A stretch of DNA of 64,000 nucleotides. Source: Alphaproteobacteria bacterium (GTDB lineage: Bacteria; Pseudomonadota; Alphaproteobacteria; Sphingomonadales; Sphingomonadaceae). Under the pieces are notes generated by a model, which saw nothing but the letters and a program-made list of their open reading frames with translations, was not told the DNA's origin and made no database searches. Below, in pieces: positions 63,713-64,000 of the stretch. Location of the stretch: contig JAUIFP010000002.1 in the NCBI GenBank assembly GCA_030430365.1, positions 49,485 to 113,484 of the forward strand, read 5' to 3'. The position numbers and the translations under genes were made by a program. The number at the start of each line of letters is the position of its first letter. The first letter of the stretch is position 1.

Positions 63713-64000
63713 ATGGAACAGCTCGTATCCCGGGCAGGGCTCTGGTTCGTTATCGTGATCGTTGCGGTCATGGCAGCGGCCATGGCCCACGATGGCGGTT
63801 TTGCCATCCATATGATGATCGTCGCACTGGCGGCTCTGATCGGACTATGGGTAAGCGTAAGCGGGGCGGACTATGCCGCAATCGCCAAGGGTATTCTGCG
63901 GACGCCCGATGAAGGCAAATATGATGACGATCCCATCCGCTGGGGTGTCCTTGCCACGGTTTTCTGGGGGATCGCCGGTTTTCTGGCCGGGGTATTCATC
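63713..64000 (+). CDS. ccoN: cbb3-type cytochrome c oxidase subunit I, start of gene
   Basis: Only the first 96 codons lie in the window; the right edge cuts the gene. The start ATG 63713 has GGAGGAA upstream. The N-terminus has a helix WFVIVIVAVMAAAMAHDGG, a second helix (FAIHMMIVALAALIGLWVSV), and then the charged linker DEGKYDDDPIRWGVLATVFWG, which is typical of CcoN before its conserved core. CcoN is the heme-copper catalytic subunit of the high-affinity oxidase. The FNR box upstream supports this identity. Confidence 0.85.
   Translation, partial: MEQLVSRAGLWFVIVIVAVMAAAMAHDGGFAIHMMIVALAALIGLWVSVSGADYAAIAKGILRTPDEGKYDDDPIRWGVLATVFWGIAGFLAGVFI

Noticed and set aside
1..64000. Search for CRISPR arrays, tRNAs, rRNAs and insertion sequences
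   Set aside because: No regularly spaced repeats, cloverleaf-like sequences, rRNA segments or transposase frames were noticed by eye; a tool-based scan was not possible.

Overview
The window looks like chromosomal DNA of an alphaproteobacterium, most likely a sphingomonad (Sphingomonadales, perhaps Erythrobacteraceae). The basis is high GC, gene neighbourhoods typical of that group (sphingan-like sugar transferase, short Wza-like lipoproteins, AlkB/P450, an FNR-type regulator beside cbb3 oxidase), and protein style. This is inferred from recognisable families, not from a database search. No rRNA, tRNA, CRISPR array, IS element or phage gene was seen.

Layout. 1-832: truncated SleB-type cell-wall hydrolase. 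1795-14296: an exopolysaccharide locus of the Wzx/Wzy type (initiating sugar-phosphate transferase, GT4 glycosyltransferase, two short Wza-like lipoproteins, an outer-membrane beta-barrel protein, a Wzz/BY-kinase, a Wzy/ligase-like polymerase, a Wzx-like flippase and a possible polysaccharide-active alpha/alpha-barrel enzyme). 15056-21994: a tightly overlapping nucleotide-sugar cassette (GT2, SDR, glucose-1-phosphate cytidylyltransferase, SAF-domain dehydrogenase, RmlC-like epimerase) followed by an OafA-type acyltransferase. 22313-27280: accessory sugar and modification genes, including a phosphoribosyltransferase-HAD fusion, a TauD-type dioxygenase, an aldehyde dehydrogenase and a UDP-glucuronate 4-epimerase-like enzyme. 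27513-41981: an ABC-transporter-dependent (group 2-like) capsule locus. It carries Kdo synthesis (KdsD/KpsF, KdsB, KdsA), a GT2 fused to a CDP-glycerol glycerophosphotransferase-like domain, a second glycosyltransferase, KpsC and KpsS, and the exporter KpsM/T/E/D. The window therefore holds two polysaccharide export routes side by side.

42146-47444: a PhyH-type oxygenase and a HAD phosphatase facing a minus-strand operon of AlkB monooxygenase, a membrane protein with a serine-hydrolase-like motif, and a cytochrome P450 (hydrocarbon or lipid oxidation). 47597-54593: an iron-acquisition block (PepSY membrane protein, DUF2271 protein with a flavinylation-like motif, DUF4198 protein, ApbE, PiuC-type hydroxylase, Fur-box promoter, TonB-dependent receptor, TonB). 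It could act as a receptor plus a flavin-based periplasmic reductase. 54627-57741: a three-gene TadE/TadE/TadG set. 58099-61927: old yellow enzyme, MetE-C-like protein and MFS transporter. 62109-64000: an FNR-type oxygen sensor, an OmpW-family protein, and the start of ccoN preceded by FNR-box-like sites.

Most interesting for follow-up: the CDP-sugar cassette lacking a recognisable CDP-glucose 4,6-dehydratase, the PRTase-HAD fusion, the low-GC GT2-CDP-glycerol transferase fusion, the AlkB/unknown/P450 operon, and the ApbE/DUF2271 iron block.
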